Assembly (NCBI GenBank): GCA_917880885.1
Contig: OU862928.1
Span: forward strand, 10,001,721 to 10,065,720
DNA: 64,000 nt
Reading direction: 5' to 3'
Source of the DNA: Limnephilus marmoratus
Lineage: Eukaryota > Arthropoda > Insecta > Trichoptera > Limnephilidae
The translations under genes and the position numbers were made by a program. Positions 1 to 10,624 of the stretch are shown here, piece after piece; positions within the stretch are counted from its first letter, which is position 1, and each line of letters opens with the position of its first letter. A model generated the notes under the pieces. The model worked only from the letters and a program-made list of their open reading frames with translations. It did not search any database and was not told where the DNA came from.

Positions 1-1
1 G

Positions 2-242
2 CCTCGCAAATATCAAAGTTATTTTGGAAAGAATTTGCTCTAATATCTTTGTATGCACGCAGTTCACCTTCTAAGCTGGCAGTTTTGGATGCTACAGCTG
101 AATACATGCTACTTATGGCGTTTAAAATTTCATATGCAATTGGGGAAATTTTAGAAATTTGATACTTATTAAATTTGTTGGCTGGATCAAAAAGTACCTT
201 ATTTAAGGCATTGACAGCTACTTCTGCTTTGGAGATGAAATT
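2..242 (-). pseudogene. Open frame fragment, possible retroelement ORF1 piece
   Basis: An uninterrupted frame of about 80 codons runs off the left window edge on the minus strand; an in-frame TAA at 243-245 closes it upstream and there is no ATG near that end. The translated segment is polar and helical in character (alternating Lys/Asn/Ile, ending near ...SLEGELRAYKD...). It resembles the non-conserved part of non-LTR ORF1/gag-like proteins, but I do not recognise a named family. It could also be an exon of an unrelated gene. Function not assigned. Confidence 0.35.
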
Positions 243-245
243 TTA

Positions 246-584
246 CACACCCGTTGGGAAATATTTATAAATTTATCACTATTCACTGCTTGCCAATATT
301 TGGAGTTGTAGATTTGTTTTAGCTTTTTTTGACACACAGTACACAAATACTTGCAATGAAAAATACTATTACGTTAATAAATAAGTGCTGCTTGTTAATA
401 TTTGATGATAGTTATGTACAATAATTCACTTTAAATAATCTAAATGTTTAATTTTGACGGGAGTGGATTAAAAGATGTTTACACTGTCAAAAGAGTATTA
501 TAGTATATTGTGAGTATATGAAACTATGGCGAGTCTATTTATTTATATAATGTCATTATTATTTATATAACGTCATTACTGACC
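246..584. other. AT-rich spacer, no gene seen
   Basis: No open frame with recognisable motifs and no exon of the protease gene was seen. In particular the GDSGGP-coding exon expected downstream of the 3447-3566 exon is not here. It contains short AT-rich direct repeats (atttatataatgtcattattatttatataacgtcat class, 538-576). Confidence 0.6.
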
Positions 585-3165
585 AGTATCTCACCCCGGA
601 ATGTAAACATCATAAAGCCATTCTTTTTGACATAAACTTAGCTCCAAAAACCCCTATGGTGAACACAATAAACGGACAATCAATCTCTTTAGGAAAGCTA
701 ATTTTGAAACAATAAATAACATCCTCAGTAGTATTGATTGGGACGCTGAATTCTTAAATTTATCAACTAATAATGCCATTGATCGTTTTTATGTTATATT
801 TTATGAAATCATTCGTTTAAACGTCCCATCAAAGGATGTTCATATTAACAACTCTTATCCCTATTGGTTTAGTCCAGCTCTGATAAAACTGACTAAAGAA
901 AAATATAAAGTGTTCAAAATATGGAAAAAGTGGTCCAATCCTTTAGACTACCATGAATTCTGTATCCTTCGATCAAGGCAGAAGAAAATGTCTAAGGAAT
1001 GTCTTAAACAATTTATAACAAACGCTGAACTTAATATATCCCATGACCCAAAAAATTTCTGGTCTTACGTTAAAGGAAAAAGAAATAATTCTAGTTTACC
1101 TCATGTAATGAAACTGGGCGACGTTACTGCTGTGAATCCTTTTGCTATATGCAACCTGTTCTCACAGCACTTCGTCTCCACCTTTAATTATAACACTACC
1201 TCCGATGTACACTGTACCAACCATCATATAAATAATCAAGTTAACATCTCTTCGGTATCAGTTTCAAAAGAAAAAATAGAAATAATAATTGATACTATTT
1301 CTAACTCATTGGGTGCGGGTAGTGATAAAATTCCAGCATTCTTTATCAAAATGTGTAGCAAGGTAATCTCGAAGCCCTTATTATTGCTCTTTCAATCCTC
1401 ATTGAAAGAAGGTATCTTTCCGGATCGTTGGAAATGTGCTCTTATCACACCAGTATTTAAGTCTGGGGCTAAAAATGATGTCCAGAACTATCGTCCTATA
1501 TCTAAGTTACCAATTTTCACGAACAACTTTACAACTGCGTCCAGTCTGTAATACTCGGAAACCAACATGGCTTTATGAAAAAAAGATCGGTTGTCTCTAA
1601 TCTTGCCATATTCATTGAAAATATTACGAAATCAATGGATGATCAAATCCAAGTTGACGTAATCTATACAGACTTCTCGAAAGCGTTTGATAAAATTGAT
1701 CACAATCTTCTTTTATCCAAATTACTGGCTTTGGGAATTCACGGGGATTTGTATCGATGGTTAGTCTCTTATCTTGATGGGCGCACTCAAGGAGTAACAA
1801 TTAATGGTTTCATCTCTGAGTTCGTAAATATACCTTCCGGTGTACCCCAAGGATCTCATCTGGGACCGTTACTATTTACAATTTTCATCAACGACATTAT
1901 AAAATGCTTTCATTATGCAAAAGTTCTACTCTTCGCTGATGATATGAAAATATATCTTCCGATTATCTCTATCACTGACTGCATTAAATTACAGGAAGAT
2001 TTTTATAGACTTAATGACTACTGTATAATTAATCATCTCAACACTTCTAAATGTTATGTGATAACCTTCACTAGAAAAAAATTAAATTTGACCATAACTA
2101 CCTTATAGCGAACCAATCACTCAAAAGGGTTCCTTAAATTCGTGATCTAGGTGTTCTACTTGATAGTAAACTCACATTTGAGGCACATATTAACATGATT
2201 GTAAAGAAAGCCCTTACAATGTTAGGATTCTTATTTCGTATTGGAAAAGAATTCAAGAACATTCAAACACTTAAAATATTGTATTTTTCATATGTTCGCA
2301 GTCATCTTGAATTTGCTTCTCAGATATGGAATCCTCAATAAAAAATTTATATTAAACGCATTGAAGCCATCCAAAGAAAATTTGTCCACCATTTAAATTT
2401 CAAGTTTAATATTGGTTATCGTGACATAAACAGCTCGCTGGACCTTTATGGACTTAAACCATTAAAAATTAGAAGAGACTCTGCAGATATAATATATCTT
2501 CATAAAATTATCAATGGTTTTATTGATTGTTCGCCCCTTTTGGCTGAGATTAATTTTAGAGTCCCAGGTGTTAGAACCAGAGAAAAATCACTTTTTCAAC
2601 TTCACAAATGTTCTACTAATCTCAGACAAAATGCTTTTATATTCAGAGCGTGCAATGTATTTGATAAGAATTTTAATAATATAGACATATTCTCATGTAA
2701 TTTAAGTACCTTAAAAAAGTATGTCATAGCCAACATTTAATAATTTTTTGACCGTATTGCCAGTTACCATGTTATTGCTGTGAATCCTTTCCAGTTGCAT
2801 ACTTGTCATTCGACACTGTTGTATTCACTCTTGAGTTGTAGGTATGTACAATTTGTACAATGTACATATTATTATTATTGTTGTTGTGGAGTGAGAATAG
2901 ATTTCTGACTCTGAATACTTCATGTTTAAAATTTAGTAAGCAGATTATTATAGTTTATATTGTGTTTTTAAATCATTTTTTTGAATAATTTTTATATTTT
3001 TGTTAAGTTCTTACGGGTACAGGACCCTTACTTTTTTGTATTACTTTTTAATTATAACTTTAATTAAGTGAAAATCTGTCATTGGATTTTATGTTTATTA
3101 TTAATGTTATTATTATAAGTGTAAAATATCTGTTGATTTTCCATAATAAATAATAAATAAATAAA
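585..3165 (+). mobile_element. Non-LTR retrotransposon copy A, 5'-truncated (CR1/Jockey group)
   Basis: The copy starts inside the C-terminal end of an endonuclease domain (HHKAILFDIN-like, about 600-640) and runs through a pre-RT linker, reverse transcriptase and C-terminal domain to a stop at 2740. An approximately 400-bp 3' UTR ends in an AATA-type tail (3142-3165). The same protein family is encoded on the minus strand at 11318-12280 and at 33525-40175, with shared pieces such as KKWSNPLDY and DIFSC.LST. The 5' truncation and A-rich tail are typical of target-primed insertion. The protease exons begin 280 bp beyond its 3' end. Confidence 0.85.
690..2740 (+). pseudogene. Reverse transcriptase ORF2 fragment of copy A
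   Basis: Pre-RT linker at about 690-1290. RT fingers include the FPDRWKCALITPVFKSG and NYRPIS motifs (1420-1505). A frameshift lies near 1520-1575. The palm follows with YTDFSKAFDKID (about 1665), GVPQGS then GPLLF (about 1838-1875) and the catalytic FADD (about 1932). A stop at 2106-2108 and another frame change separate the C-terminal thumb-like domain, which ends at 2740. With at least two frameshifts the protein cannot be made, but the catalytic aspartates are intact, unlike the related copies at 11318-12280 and 34213-35119, which read FAND. Product is nuclear, for target-primed reverse transcription. Confidence 0.85.
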
Positions 3166-3446
3166 TATACACTACACAGTTTTTCTCATATGCCGGAATC
3201 TAACTCTATCTACTTTTCTGGTTTCATAGTGGTGTATATTTTGACTAAAATGAATTACATCCTTGAAGTTTTTTTGACGTTTGGTGTCTGGTTGTGAATG
3301 TGATCGAGACTTTTTATGAAGAAACTGTAGAATTCATTACCTAAGTACCTATGTGAAATATAAAAAGAGCTATAATATGACGTTTCTCATAAATGGGGCT
3401 AAAAAACAAATTTATTAATAGTACCACTATTATTTTTATAACATAC

Positions 3447-3566
3447 CTGGCAAGTGTTTTTTTGCTCAGTGTGATGACCAAAACAGATTTGAGTTGAATT
3501 ATCTAATTTAATACGTTCATCAAACAGCATCGAACATTCGTCGAATGAGAATCTCTCCAAGTTCAC
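3447..3566 (-). CDS. Serine protease homologue, exon with Cys168-Cys182 and residue 189
   Basis: Forty codons bounded by a CCAG acceptor (AG at 3567-3568) and a CAG|GTATGT donor (GT from 3446), phase 0 at both ends. The translation contains the S1 pattern C-x..-C ahead of ..NTCQ, which should be followed by GDSGGP in the next exon. Relative to Ser195 the residue at position 189, at the bottom of the S1 pocket, is Asn, where trypsin-type proteases have Asp. Joined to the 4900-5041 exon it gives QLLKV-N-L, the usual family reading. The Ser195 exon is not found in bases 1-3446 and presumably lies left of the window. Strong as an exon; active enzyme unlikely. Confidence 0.88.
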
Positions 3567-4899
3567 CTGGAATTAAAAAAAATTATTACTTTTCACTATA
3601 AAAATGTTTTAAATAATTTTAAAACATACCTGCCAAACAAACTCGAAGCAAAGATACGAGTACTTTGTTTTTTACTACTATTCCTAGAAATTCATCGCCT
3701 TGCGAATAAACATCGCGTCAGCTTATCAACCGTCGCATGTCAGCTTATCAACTGTCGCATGTCAGCTTGGTGATTGATGTTTTATGTGTTTCAAAATAGA
3801 ATTATTTTCAATCCTTTATTTTAATAATCAACGTCATTATTATTCTTCTTTAAAAAAATTTTTGTCTGAATGAATTATTTGTTATTGACAAATCGCGAAC
3901 AGAAATTAATGAAAAAATTGTTTAACAAATCATTGTTAATGTGCTTAGGTATTTAAAATGCCAAGTTTATGTCCAAGTAGGTAAAAAGACATGTCAGACT
4001 TAAAGTAAATAATACTCAAAATTCACACATTTACAAATTTAACATTTTTTAATATTTTTTTATGAATCCTAAAAATATTGGAGAGAAAGTACAATATACT
4101 AATATCTGACACTATAAGCAGTTTATATGCCTCCATATTAAAATTCGAAGGTATGATTTTTTATATTATATCAGATTGGTATTCATATTGGTAACAATAT
4201 TTTGAAAACATCAGTTGGTAAGGCATTACAATATGTTTTTGTTTTTGTCTGTTCGAAAAATAATTAATATATTTAAATTGCTGGAATGGTGATCCAACGG
4301 TCTCTTTGGATTTTCAGAGACACTAAAATGTATTGCTTAAAAACTACTAAATCATCGTGCTTGACCAAATGAAGCAGAGATATCGCCCAGTTGTCCATTT
4401 GAAGAAATAATGAAATTTTAAAATGTGTTTATTTAAAATATTATTGTAACATGTGAGAGTGACTGTCACATCACTTTGTGATTTGAATACCTTGCTATTC
4501 ATTGTAAATTTTACTATGGTATGGTTGACAACTTACTGACTTGTGCATATTTAAAAATTACAAAAAAAATTATACTGATCTGGATTTTAAGTGGATGAAA
4601 TTTGGGAGGCTTCTCCCACTGCAGAGAACAATGTAAAAGGTTGGTGAATCTGTTTTTCCCTTGATGTTTTGTCGGATCGCCATTTTTTATGAAATTTTAT
4701 ACGCGCAAGGTAGAATCATAATCGAACCTTTGAGTTTTACGCTTGTAGAGTTTTCGGGGCTTTTTTCACGCCCCAGGCTCGCAAATTATAATGCATCAGT
4801 CAAATGTCAGATGATTTTAAAACATCTCTAATCAACACACTGTCAAAATCAGCTCGGCCATTGCTTTGATAGATTTGGAAAAATAAATTAATTTATCAC
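3567..4899 (-). other. Protease intron (1333 bp), no other gene
   Basis: AT-rich intron between two in-phase protease exons. It holds a short tandem array at about 3716-3770, three units of a ~20-22-bp sequence containing CGCATGTCAGCTTATCAAC. No RNA gene or coding frame was seen. Confidence 0.7.
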
Positions 4900-5041
4900 C
4901 TTTAACAGCTGGTCAGATCGATAAGCCTCTAGCTCTCTAGTAGCCGTAGTACGTCCCCAACCAGTGGCGGTGGCTCTATCGTCATCCACAGAACCACCGG
5001 TATGGAGACAAGCCGGCCGAATCAACGCTGTGAATTTCACG
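4900..5041 (-). CDS. Serine protease homologue, exon with IRPACL...TGWGRT
   Basis: 142-nt exon on the minus strand: TTTCAG acceptor (AG complement at 5042-5043), AAAG|GTGATA donor (GT from 4899). Its first base completes a GAC codon with the GA left by the 7340-7486 exon, and it ends in phase 0. The translation has FTALIRPACLHT, then an acidic stretch, ATATGWGRT and SDQLLK, the conserved central strands of arthropod CLIP-type S1 proteases. The Cys in PACL pairs in the family with a Cys outside the catalytic domain or in the light chain. Nothing here is broken. Confidence 0.93.
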
Positions 5042-5429
5042 CTGAAAGAATAACATACATATGTTTATCTCCACCAGAAAAAAAAACATTAGATAAATAA
5101 TCATTCACGTAAAAAAAATCACGTTGTAGTCTGAATTCTTCACAAAATGTTTTCATTGAAACGAAGTCACGCAGGACAGACACGTAACCGAAATAAAGTA
5201 TTCCAAAGTGAACAGAATGGGCGCTTTTATTATTACCGTGACGATCCCCGTTTACGGCACCATGACAGTAAAAAAAGCAATAAACATACGTTCCTTACCG
5301 CTATAATGCTGCAGCTCTTTCTTACACATAAAAATGTTTATTATTTTATTTTAATTTTATTTATTTTAGAGAAAGTTGACAGCAAATCAGAGATTACAAA
5401 ATAATACAATAATAAGAACACGGCATAAT

Positions 5430-6000
5430 TCCCCAAAAACTAATAACAAAATAATTTTTGGCCGTGAAAATCTAAAATCGTATCCAATAATAAGATGTTA
5501 ATTAAGCCAATTACGAAGTTTCCACTGACGATAGTTAATGATAAAGTGTGATACTCGATTTTACTGGTTTTAAAGTTGTGAATACCAATTTTGTTTGCTA
5601 TTTCTGATAGGATGTTAGGAATGTTTTCGTTTTTATTTTGAGGTATTCCTTTTATTTCGATATTCTGAAGCCTCACCATTGTTCCCTTTTGTTTGAATCT
5701 TCTTGCATTAATTTGATTGTCAATTGAAGAGAGGAAACGTTTCTTTCCAGATTGTCTACTTTGCTCATCGATTGTTCAAATGCTTGGAATCGTTTAGTAA
5801 AATCATCTAATTTTGAATTGTTGAAGTCGACGGATTTTATCTTCCTTTACTTGATTATTAAGGGTTTTGAGGGAGGCAAGTTCCGAGAATATTTTTTCTT
5901 ATTTCAACCATCACATCTTCTATACTATAGGGTTGTTTGACGTAGCTGTTGATTGGGGTGAAGTTTTGCAGGTAGTGCAGCGCCAGGTTCTTCTTTATGT
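5430..6000 (-). pseudogene. Retroelement ORF1 fragment (FP-type nucleic-acid-binding protein)
   Basis: Minus-strand frames read a short coiled-coil-like segment (KRFQAFEQSMSKVDNLE-like, about 5750-5830), then ...LQNIEIKGIPQNKNENI... (5560-5680). This is the typical start of the baculovirus-FP-like domain found in many non-LTR retrotransposon ORF1 proteins. At least two frame changes are needed and the C-terminal half is missing. It is a dead insertion in a protease intron, clearly a different family from the CCHC-type ORF1s elsewhere in the window. Confidence 0.6.
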
Positions 6001-6171
6001 TGAGACAAAAGATGAGACACACAAAAAACGTGTGACAGTTTCCTCCAGAGTACTATTTTTTTCCTGCGGAAGAAACACGTATATCTTATTACGACTAAGC
6101 TACGACAAAGGGAAATGTATTTCGTTTTATTTTTACGTGTCAGGTATATGTATTAAAATTGGTGACCAGAC

Positions 6172-6352
6172 AACTCAGAATGAAACCAACTCAGAAGGAC
6201 CTCAGAAAGGTCATTAAGAGTGATGATAAAAAAATATAAAAAAATGGTTAATTAGGTTAAGTTAGGTTAGGGTTACCGGCTATTTTGAAATTATTTTTTC
6301 GTAGCTTTTAATGACCTTTCTGAGGTGTTTCTGAATTGGTTTCATTCTGAGT
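6172..6352. repeat. Small inverted repeat (~43-bp arms)
   Basis: Arms at about 6172-6214 and 6308-6352 are imperfect reverse complements (AACTCAGAATGAAACCAA against TTGGTTTCATTCTGAGTT). The 90-bp loop contains the TTAGG-like run. Likely a foldback or MITE remnant; no target duplication was identified. Confidence 0.6.
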
Positions 6353-7167
6353 TGCCATGGAACCATTAAAATTATGTAGTTTCCTTTGGGTGGATGTAGA
6401 CAACGTTTGTCTCATTTCCGACTGTTGTTATTTAGTGTGTAAGAAAGAACTGCAGCTTTCTATGTTTAAGAACAAAATCAAAATCATCAGCGCATTGACT
6501 TTGACGTTTTTTGAATTTTTGGAATTTACTCACATTTCCATATTATACATTTAGCTATATGCTATATTCCATACTTTCAAAATTATCCTCACGGCTAGTA
6601 GGTGTACTCGGAGACGCCACGGTGTGATGTGAGAGAGAGATGCAAAAAAAACTTTTTTCCCTTTGGAGGAAACAGACCTACGTTCATTGTGTATCTCACC
6701 TTGTTAAGTGTTGAAACAGCTTTGGGACTCATCCATTTCCCAAAGTCCTTTCATTGTCATTCATCTCCCATTGTTCTTCTCCCTTCTAAAGGCCCTACTT
6801 ACGAAAAGAAACCACAGTGAAGAAGATGAATATAATTTCTACCTACTTGGCCAGTACAAGATGTTATTGCACAAGAATTATAAATACCCACATGGATTCA
6901 GTCGAAAATTGTCGTGATATTGTTCGCATCTATATTAAACTCTTTTGAAATTCGTATCAAAAATACTATAATAAAACATATAAAAGTAACGGTTCAGTGA
7001 CCTAACCTTGTGTCACCCAGCCCTGAAGGTTGCATTCACCAGAAACATTGGATATAAGGGATATAAGCGACAGACTTCATAAAAGGTAGGGCTTCTTCCC
7101 TTCATAAATCTCGTCCTGTGATCGATATAAAAACAAAATCAATTGTCCATTCCATACAGATTTACAG

Positions 7168-7274
7168 ATTTACACCCTCGAGTGTCACGATATCGGTCGT
7201 AACATTTTGTGGTCTTTAAGCCGGATCAAAATGTCACGACCGATATCGTGACACTCGAGGGTGGACTGTAAATC
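7168..7274. repeat. Near-perfect hairpin repeat
   Basis: Arms 7168-7209 and 7227-7274 share the core CCCTCGAGTGTCACGATATC and its complement, with a 17-bp loop. The structure is a compact foldback of unknown family. It lies 66 bp from the protease exon donor at 7339 but outside the coding sequence. Confidence 0.8.
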
Positions 7275-7339
7275 ACACTGGCGATGGCGATTTACAAATC
7301 TTTAATTTTTAAAGAGGTTAATGAATTCAATGGACTTAC

Positions 7340-7486
7340 TCTCGATCTAACTTCACCAAAGCAATATCGTTCGATTTTGCGAAATACTTGTAACCAGGAT
7401 GAACAACCGCCTGGATAATTCTATAGGTGTCCTCTGGTTTGCCTCGACTGATGTCACTTCCGCCTAGTCTCACATAACCTTCTTGT
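7340..7486 (-). CDS. Serine protease homologue, exon with catalytic Asp102 region
   Basis: 147-nt exon: acceptor TTTGCAG (AG complement at 7487-7488), donor GA|GTAAGT (GT from 7339). Its first base completes codon GAA with the GA ending exon 32805-32923; it ends with GA, completed by the C of exon 4900-5041. The translation contains RLGGSDISRG, an RIIQAVVHPGY segment, and NDIALVKLDR, whose Asp is the catalytic Asp102 of the S1 family. The Asp is therefore intact although the His exon is altered. The splice acceptor faces a 25.3-kb intron filled with retrotransposons. Confidence 0.95.
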
Positions 7487-7789
7487 CTGCAAAGAAACGA
7501 CTTGGTGGTCAGGTAGGGGAGTGTTTTTTTCAATCATGTTGGATACATGCATTGCCATGCACAGAGTTTTGGATCAGGGTAGACAAAAGGGAAAACAACG
7601 AATTCATTGAAAAAAACTTACCACACACAAATACAGTGTAAGTTTTTGCTATAAATGACTAAGCTGCGGGCTGTAATAATTTGTTTGGGATGATAATAAG
7701 TCAAATCATTCATAACAATTGTATAATGTAGATTACGTCATTTTTGTGACAAATCACCCCAAGGGCACTGCGTCATCTATGCATATTTT

Positions 7790-8345
7790 TATTATTTTTT
7801 ATTATTATTATTTTTATTTCTTGCTAGAGCAATCTCGATTCTCGATGAGTTAAACAACTCATTTTAGGACAGGAGGAACATACAAATCATGGGTGGGAGG
7901 AAATAGTAAAAAAATTACATACAAATTTAGATATTAAAAATATAAGTTTCACATACAATATAGACGAAAAAATAAAAGACAGGTTCAGTAGAACAAACAA
8001 CAATAGGAAAACAATTAAAGAAAAAGGGAACAAGGTTATACAGATATGGTTGATTACAACTAAATGGAAAAGAAAAGAAGAGAAAAGAAACAAGACTATT
8101 GAACATGACGAGAAAATTACAAAGGTTCATTCTTAAACATACTTAAACAAAAAATATTCTTTTAAAACATTACTCTGATTTTTTTTTTATTTTGCTGGAT
8201 TCTCTTGTACATATCTGGTAGCGAATAGGCTACTTGCATGGATTTCATAACGACTTGGAAAAAATCATGTGGATAGATCTTTTTACTAAGATTAAGAAAA
8301 TGTTTGTAAAATTGTTTAGAAATGTACAGTTGTTTTTATTTTTAA
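7790..8345 (-). mobile_element. Possible retroelement 3' end
   Basis: Read on the minus strand, a short frame resembling a non-LTR C-terminus (..SLPDMYKRIQQNK..) at about 8160-8260 is followed, towards lower coordinates, by a hairpin-rich segment (ATGAGTTGTTTAACTCAT, about 7844-7862) and a tail of ATT/AAT repeats (7788-7815). This is the order expected for a 5'-truncated LINE. The match is weak and I assign no family. Confidence 0.35.
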
Positions 8346-8555
8346 ATAAATAAATCCATTATTTGGGCTCATGACGTCACTACATGAAAATATCCCGTCC
8401 CCGAAAATGTTCCTATTAATTTTTAAAAAATTCCACACTGATTTTTTTTTTTTTATATGGCATCACTTTGATTTCAGGCGAATTTTTGAATTCGTTCACT
8501 AGATTTATTGTTTGTTCTCTGCGAACTTATCATTTGATTTCACTTTTTGACAGAT

Positions 8556-8606
8556 GTTCTGAAGAGAACCCCGTACATTTTAGATGTACGGGATTCTCTT
8601 CAGAAC
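8556..8606. repeat. 51-bp palindromic hairpin
   Basis: GTTCTGAAGAGAA and TTCTCTTCAGAAC flank a second inverted pair CCCGTACAT/ATGTACGGG around a very short loop. One mismatch interrupts the arms. It may be the fused ends of a MITE. No gene nearby. Confidence 0.8.
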
Positions 8607-9058
8607 GTGAAGATAATGTTGGTACGTGTTTTAGAGGTATAATGATTATGGTGCTGATTTTAACAAAATAAAATTTTATAATATTCTTATTATTATTATA
8701 ATTCACAAGCACAAGTATATTGCATTGAATTTAGTAATACCTATATACGCTCTACAATATAATGATTTATGATCAACAAGATGGATCAAGGAAAAAAATA
8801 TTTATGAGATGTAATATTTTTGGTATGCCTCGTTATTCTCCTGTGCCATTCGTGTGGAAAACGTTCTTTTTTTAAAATGATTTTCGGCTATGTAATTATC
8901 GTTTTTTCACACCTACAAAATTATGTCCCGTATTTCCGGTTTATAAAAATTGGTCTGATTTTTCGGATTGAAATTTTCTTAAAATCCCCAGGGTTTCAAA
9001 AATACGATTAAAAAAAAAAAAAATACAGAATGTCTTAGAATATTTGCCTAAACCGGAA
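8607..9058. other. AT-rich spacer, no gene seen
   Basis: No coding motif on either strand. The A-run at 9009-9021 may mark the 3' end of the minus-strand LINE fragment beginning at about 9060. Confidence 0.5.
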
Positions 9059-9059
9059 A

Positions 9060-9670
9060 AAAAATTAAAAAAATTTGATGCAAGTGGCCTATTATATAGT
9101 GTATAGGCAACATAGTTCAGAGATTTTATCCCATATTTTGTAGTGTGTGTTTGATGTATGCGGATTTTATTGCTATTTCGAGTATTGTGAGTGTGGATGT
9201 CTTGATTGTAAAGTGGCTTGATGTTAGTGTGAGTTGATTGTTGCGTAATTTGTAGGATGGTGCTTGTGATTTTATGTTTAGGAAGGACTGTGATTGGAAG
9301 AATACTCGAAACTGAATAGATGCCTCTGACATGAGTGTCCCATGGAAGTCCAAAAACATTTCTGAGAGCTCGGTTTTGAACCACCTACAGATCATTTATC
9401 AATTTCTTTAGGGCAAATCCCCAGATACAGCAGATATAAGAAAGGTGTGAATGTACCATGGCGTAGTACACTGATGTTAGTAAAGGATCGGGTAGTAATC
9501 CTTGGAGTCTATAAAGTACAGCAGTTATGGGTGTAATTTTCTCCTTTGCATGATTTATGTGGAGATATACGATTAGGCCCAAATATTTTGTGCTCATTTT
9601 CTTTTCGGAGCAGTTATCACCAACTTTGATATTGAGGCTGATATTTTTCTTGTTACCAAGAGTGGATAAA
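9060..9670 (-). pseudogene. Non-LTR reverse transcriptase C-terminal fragment
   Basis: The minus strand reads, after the KYLGLIV motif (about 9590) that follows the RT palm, a segment with RLQGLLPDPLLTSVYYAMVHSHL (line-type thumb, about 9420-9520). A frame change leads into an RALRNVFGLPW..HTHNTRNSNKIRI segment. The catalytic palm is absent (5'-truncated at about 9670). This C-terminal type is unlike the neighbouring copies, so it is a separate Jockey-like family. Confidence 0.7.
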
Positions 9671-9681
9671 CAAACAAATCA

Positions 9682-9825
9682 TTTAATAAAATAAAATACT
9701 TTTTTGTTTAAAACCACGAAATTTATTAATTTATGAACCGACCGGTTTCGCTTTACTCAAGCATCTTCAGGGTACAAATTAATAAATCTCGCGGTTTCAA
9801 ACAAAAAAGGATTTTATTTTATTAA
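9682..9825. repeat. Foldback element with 51-bp terminal inverted repeats
   Basis: Arms 9682-9732 and 9775-9825 are near-perfect reverse complements beginning TTTAATAAAATAAAATAC. The 42-bp centre is GC-richer (GACCGGTTTCGCTTTACTC then a CATCTTCAGGG-type motif). Compact foldback insert without coding capacity; no clear target duplication seen. Confidence 0.75.
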
Positions 9826-9903
9826 ATATGTCAAACCACAAAGTGATTGCTTTCTAAACTAATAAAAAAATCATTAATTCGTTAGTAGAGTTGTAGGTAC
9901 TAA

Positions 9904-10620
9904 CTAATAGAAATTTGCTAAAAATTTCTGAAAAGCTCTACCTATTTCGACACCAACACAAAAAAGTGACAGTAGTTTTTTTCTTAAGAATATTTTAAAA
10001 ATGTTTCTTGGCAGAGAGCAGTATTCGGGTTTTATCATTAATGCTTCTGATTTCTTCTGGTAGACGATTGAAAAAAGTTCTTCCCCTGGTAAGTGTAATG
10101 ATGTTGTGCAAAAGACGTATTTAGTTTTGGGCATTGAAAAACATGTTTAAGTCGAGTTCTGTTTTCATTTAAAAATTGATTTTTATATTTTTCTTTTATA
10201 ATTTGAATTAATGAATTTTTAATATATAAATCTTTAAATGTAGGTACTTGAAATTCTTCAAACGGGCGTTCTGTTGGGTAGTCCAAGGATTTATTAAATA
10301 TAATTTTAATAATTGTTCTTTGTACAATTTCTATTGGAAGAAGGCTACTTTTATACGCAGATCCCCAACTTAGTGTATTGTAAGGTGGACTGAACTAAGG
10401 CATAGTAGATTAAATATAGATTTTTTATCAACAGAAAATTTCTAATTCTTAAAAATATATAGGTATATCAATTTTCTAATTTTTTTTACTACTTGACATA
10501 TTTGTTTCTTCCATTTCGGATTTTTATCGATAATTACTCCTAGATATTTAATTTTATTTGTTGTTTTTAATATTGTACAGTTTGATTTGCAATAATTTTG
10601 GCTGTGAATTTTAGTATTAT
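9904..10620 (-). pseudogene. RT C-terminal domain of element G
   Basis: KIKYLGVIIDKNPKWKKQI (about 10480-10550) is the conserved post-palm motif. It is followed by a degraded thumb (..IEIVQRTIIKIIFNKSLDYPTERPF..) and a QCPKLNTSFAQHHY..YQGKN segment in two overlapping frames. Several frame changes; not functional. Confidence 0.7.
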
Positions 10621-10624
10621 TATG

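Larger units (their letters stand above)
5042..7339 (-). other. Protease intron (2298 bp) with repeat debris
   Basis: The intron separates the exons 4900-5041 and 7340-7486. It contains a degraded retroelement ORF1 (5430-6000, minus) and two inverted repeats (6172-6352 and 7168-7274). A short TTAGG-like run at about 6252-6282 has only three imperfect units. No host exon was recognised in it. Confidence 0.75.

Noticed and set aside
1..3446. GDSGGP (Ser195) exon of the protease
   Set aside because: Searched by eye on the minus strand for the GGN GAY TCN GGN GGN pattern; none seen, so the last exon is taken to be outside the window.
6252..6282. Interstitial telomere repeat (TTAGG)n
   Set aside because: Only about three imperfect units inside the loop of an inverted repeat; too short to mean anything.
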